Below are positions 5,173-6,576 of a DNA stretch of 6,576 nucleotides, in pieces (position 1 is the first letter of the stretch; every line of letters begins with the position of its first letter). The notes beneath the pieces were generated by a model that ran no database searches, was not told where the DNA came from, and worked only from the letters and a program-made list of their open reading frames with translations. This DNA comes from JALXCG01 sp026991065 [NCBI: Gemmatimonadota bacterium] (GTDB lineage: Bacteria > GCA-2686955): assembly GCA_026991065.1 (NCBI GenBank), contig JALXCG010000302.1:1-6576 (forward strand). The letters are read 5' to 3'. Both the position numbers and the translations under genes were made by a program.

Positions 5173-6576
5173 ATGATGCGATTCGATGGCAAAGTGGCGG
5201 TGGTCACCGGTGCGGGCAATGGCCTCGGGCGGAGCCACGCGCTTCTCCTGGCGGCGCGTGGCGCGCGGGTGTTGGTGAACGATCTCGGCGGTGGTGCGTT
5301 CGGCGGTGGCGAGTCGACCCAGGCCGCGGATCGGGTGGTGGCGGAGATCCGTGACGCCGGTGGCGAGGCGGTGGCCAACTACGCTTCGGTGGAGGATGGG
5401 GCGCGGATCGTGGAAGCCGCGCTCGACGCCTTCGGGCGGATCGACATTGTGATCAACAACGCCGGCATTCTGCGCGATGTGAGCTTTGCCAAAATGAGCC
5501 GGGAGGATTGGGATCTGGTGCTGCGGGTGCACCTGGAGGGGAGCTTCCGGGTGACGCACGCCGCCTGGCCCCACCTGCGTGAGCAGGGAGGGGGCCGGGT
5601 GATCATGACCACGTCGGCCGCCGGGCTCTACGGCAATTTCGGGCAGGCCAATTACAGCGCGGCCAAGATGGGGATTTTGGGGCTGGCGCAGACCCTGGCC
5701 CACGAGGGGCGCAAGAGCAACATCCACGTCAACACGATTGCGCCGATCGCCGGGTCGCGCTTGACCGAGACGATTCTGGCGCGGGAGCTGGTCGACGCGC
5801 TGCGGCCGGAGTATGTGAGCGCCCTTGTGGCTTATTTGTGTCACGACGAGTGCAAGGAGAGTGGAGCGCTGTTTGAGGTGGGCGGGGGATTCTTCGCCCG
5901 GGTTCGCTGGGAGCGCGCCGCTGGCAAGGTGTTTCGTTTGGGGCGGGAGATTACGCCGGAGGCGGTCGCCGGTGCGTGGGAGGCGGTGAACGATTTCAGC
6001 GAACCGGAGCGGGTGAGTCATCCGCGGGATCTCGCGGGGGCGATGGCGCCGATCATGCGCAACATTCAGGCTGGCCCGAGCCGTGGAGGGAACCGGTTCA
6101 TCGATGTCGATGAGGCGCTGGGGTACGAATTCCCGGAATCGACTTTTGAATATGATGAGCGGGATGTGGCGCTTTATGCGCTGGGTGTGGGAGCGGCCGC
6201 CGATCCCACCGGTGAACGCCGCGGCGAGCTGCATTTTGTGTATGAGACACACTCCGACGGGTTCTGGGTGCTGCCGACTTTTGGCGTGATTCCGGGGCTT
6301 GATGTGATGTTGAAGATGGCGCGCGCGGGGGAGAGTGCGCCGGGATGCAACTATGGGTTGGAGCGGCTGCTGCATGGGGAGCAGTCGACCGAGGTGAGGC
6401 GGCCGCTGCCGCCGCGGGCGCGACTCACCACCCGCACCAAGATTGTGGAGATCTACGACAAGGGCGAAAACGCGCTGGTGATCACGGAGACGCGGTCGTT
6501 CGACGAGCGTGGCGAGGAGCTGATTGTCAATCGGTTCACCGCGGTGATTCGCGGGGCCGGGGGCTGGGGTGGAGAG
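5173..6576 (+). CDS. MFE-2-like (3R)-hydroxyacyl-CoA dehydrogenase / enoyl-CoA hydratase 2, 3' end outside window
   Basis: The first 468 residues of a bifunctional beta-oxidation enzyme, still open at the window edge. Residues about 1-290 are a short-chain dehydrogenase: TGAGNGLG (12-19) binds the nucleotide, Asp37 after strand 2 favours NAD, NNAG is at 95-98, and the catalytic Ser148, Tyr161 and Lys165 are in place. FGRIDIVINNAGILRD, GNFGQANYSAAK and EGRKSNIHVNTIAP closely follow human peroxisomal MFE-2 (HSD17B4) as I remember it. A linker of about 30 residues leads to the N-terminal half of a hydratase 2 hot-dog domain, with YALGVGA, LPTFGVIPG (367-375), LLHGEQ (399-404) and GAGGWGGE at the edge. 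The GDxNPLHxDP active-site motif should lie some 45 residues further on, so hydratase activity and any SCP2 lipid-carrier domain cannot be judged. The enzyme would hydrate trans-2-enoyl-CoA and oxidise the (3R)-hydroxyacyl-CoA in the cytoplasm. It probably shares a transcript with the secreted protein 59 bases upstream. Confidence 0.93.
   Translation, partial: MMRFDGKVAVVTGAGNGLGRSHALLLAARGARVLVNDLGGGAFGGGESTQAADRVVAEIRDAGGEAVANYASVEDGARIVEAALDAFGRIDIVINNAGILRDVSFAKMSREDWDLVLRVHLEGSFRVTHAAWPHLREQGGGRVIMTTSAAGLYGNFGQANYSAAKMGILGLAQTLAHEGRKSNIHVNTIAPIAGSRLTETILARELVDALRPEYVSALVAYLCHDECKESGALFEVGGGFFARVRWERAAGKVFRLGREITPEAVAGAWEAVNDFSEPERVSHPRDLAGAMAPIMRNIQAGPSRGGNRFIDVDEALGYEFPESTFEYDERDVALYALGVGAAADPTGERRGELHFVYETHSDGFWVLPTFGVIPGLDVMLKMARAGESAPGCNYGLERLLHGEQSTEVRRPLPPRARLTTRTKIVEIYDKGENALVITETRSFDERGEELIVNRFTAVIRGAGGWGGE

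Noticed and set aside
5089-6375. 428-codon open frame on the minus strand, opposite the MFE-2-like gene
   Set aside because: It is the antisense shadow of a strongly recognised enzyme, rich in His, Arg and Pro, with no recognisable motif.

Overview
The window comes from a Gram-negative bacterium with fairly high GC (roughly 60% by eye). The evidence for a Gram-negative cell is an OmpA-family outer-membrane protein with a peptidoglycan-binding domain, plus three apparent Sec signal peptides. The lineage cannot be fixed from the sequence. A bacterial gene with the architecture of eukaryotic peroxisomal multifunctional enzyme type 2 would suit a lipid-metabolising proteobacterial or 'deltaproteobacterial' genome, but that is inference.

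All five genes are on the + strand. (1) 163-1494 is an OmpA/OprF-type porin-like protein with a beta-barrel, four exact 30-residue calcium-binding (TSP3-type) repeats and an OmpA C-terminal domain. (2) 1582-2424 is a three-helix MscS mechanosensitive channel. (3) 2544-3380 is a secreted alpha/beta hydrolase of dienelactone-hydrolase type with a visible Ser-Asp-His triad. (4) 3584-5113 is a very acidic secreted protein of 509 residues that I read as a two-domain TULIP (BPI/LBP-like) lipid-binding protein. (5) 5173 to the window end is a fused (3R)-hydroxyacyl-CoA dehydrogenase / enoyl-CoA hydratase 2, cut off by the edge before the hydratase active site.

Two themes emerge. The first two genes are envelope and osmotic-stress functions: an outer-membrane-to-peptidoglycan tether and a tension-gated safety valve. 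Each is followed by a strong GC-rich hairpin that lacks a U-run (1494-1567 and 2432-2474). The last three genes could form a lipid-handling group: a secreted hydrolase, a secreted lipid-binding candidate and a beta-oxidation enzyme. Only the last pair is closely spaced (59 bases) and likely to be co-transcribed; the 203-base gap before the TULIP candidate may hold its own promoter.

The most interesting item is the BPI-like protein. The call rests on remembered family patterns and needs a profile or structure search. No RNA genes, mobile elements, CRISPR arrays or attachment sites were seen.
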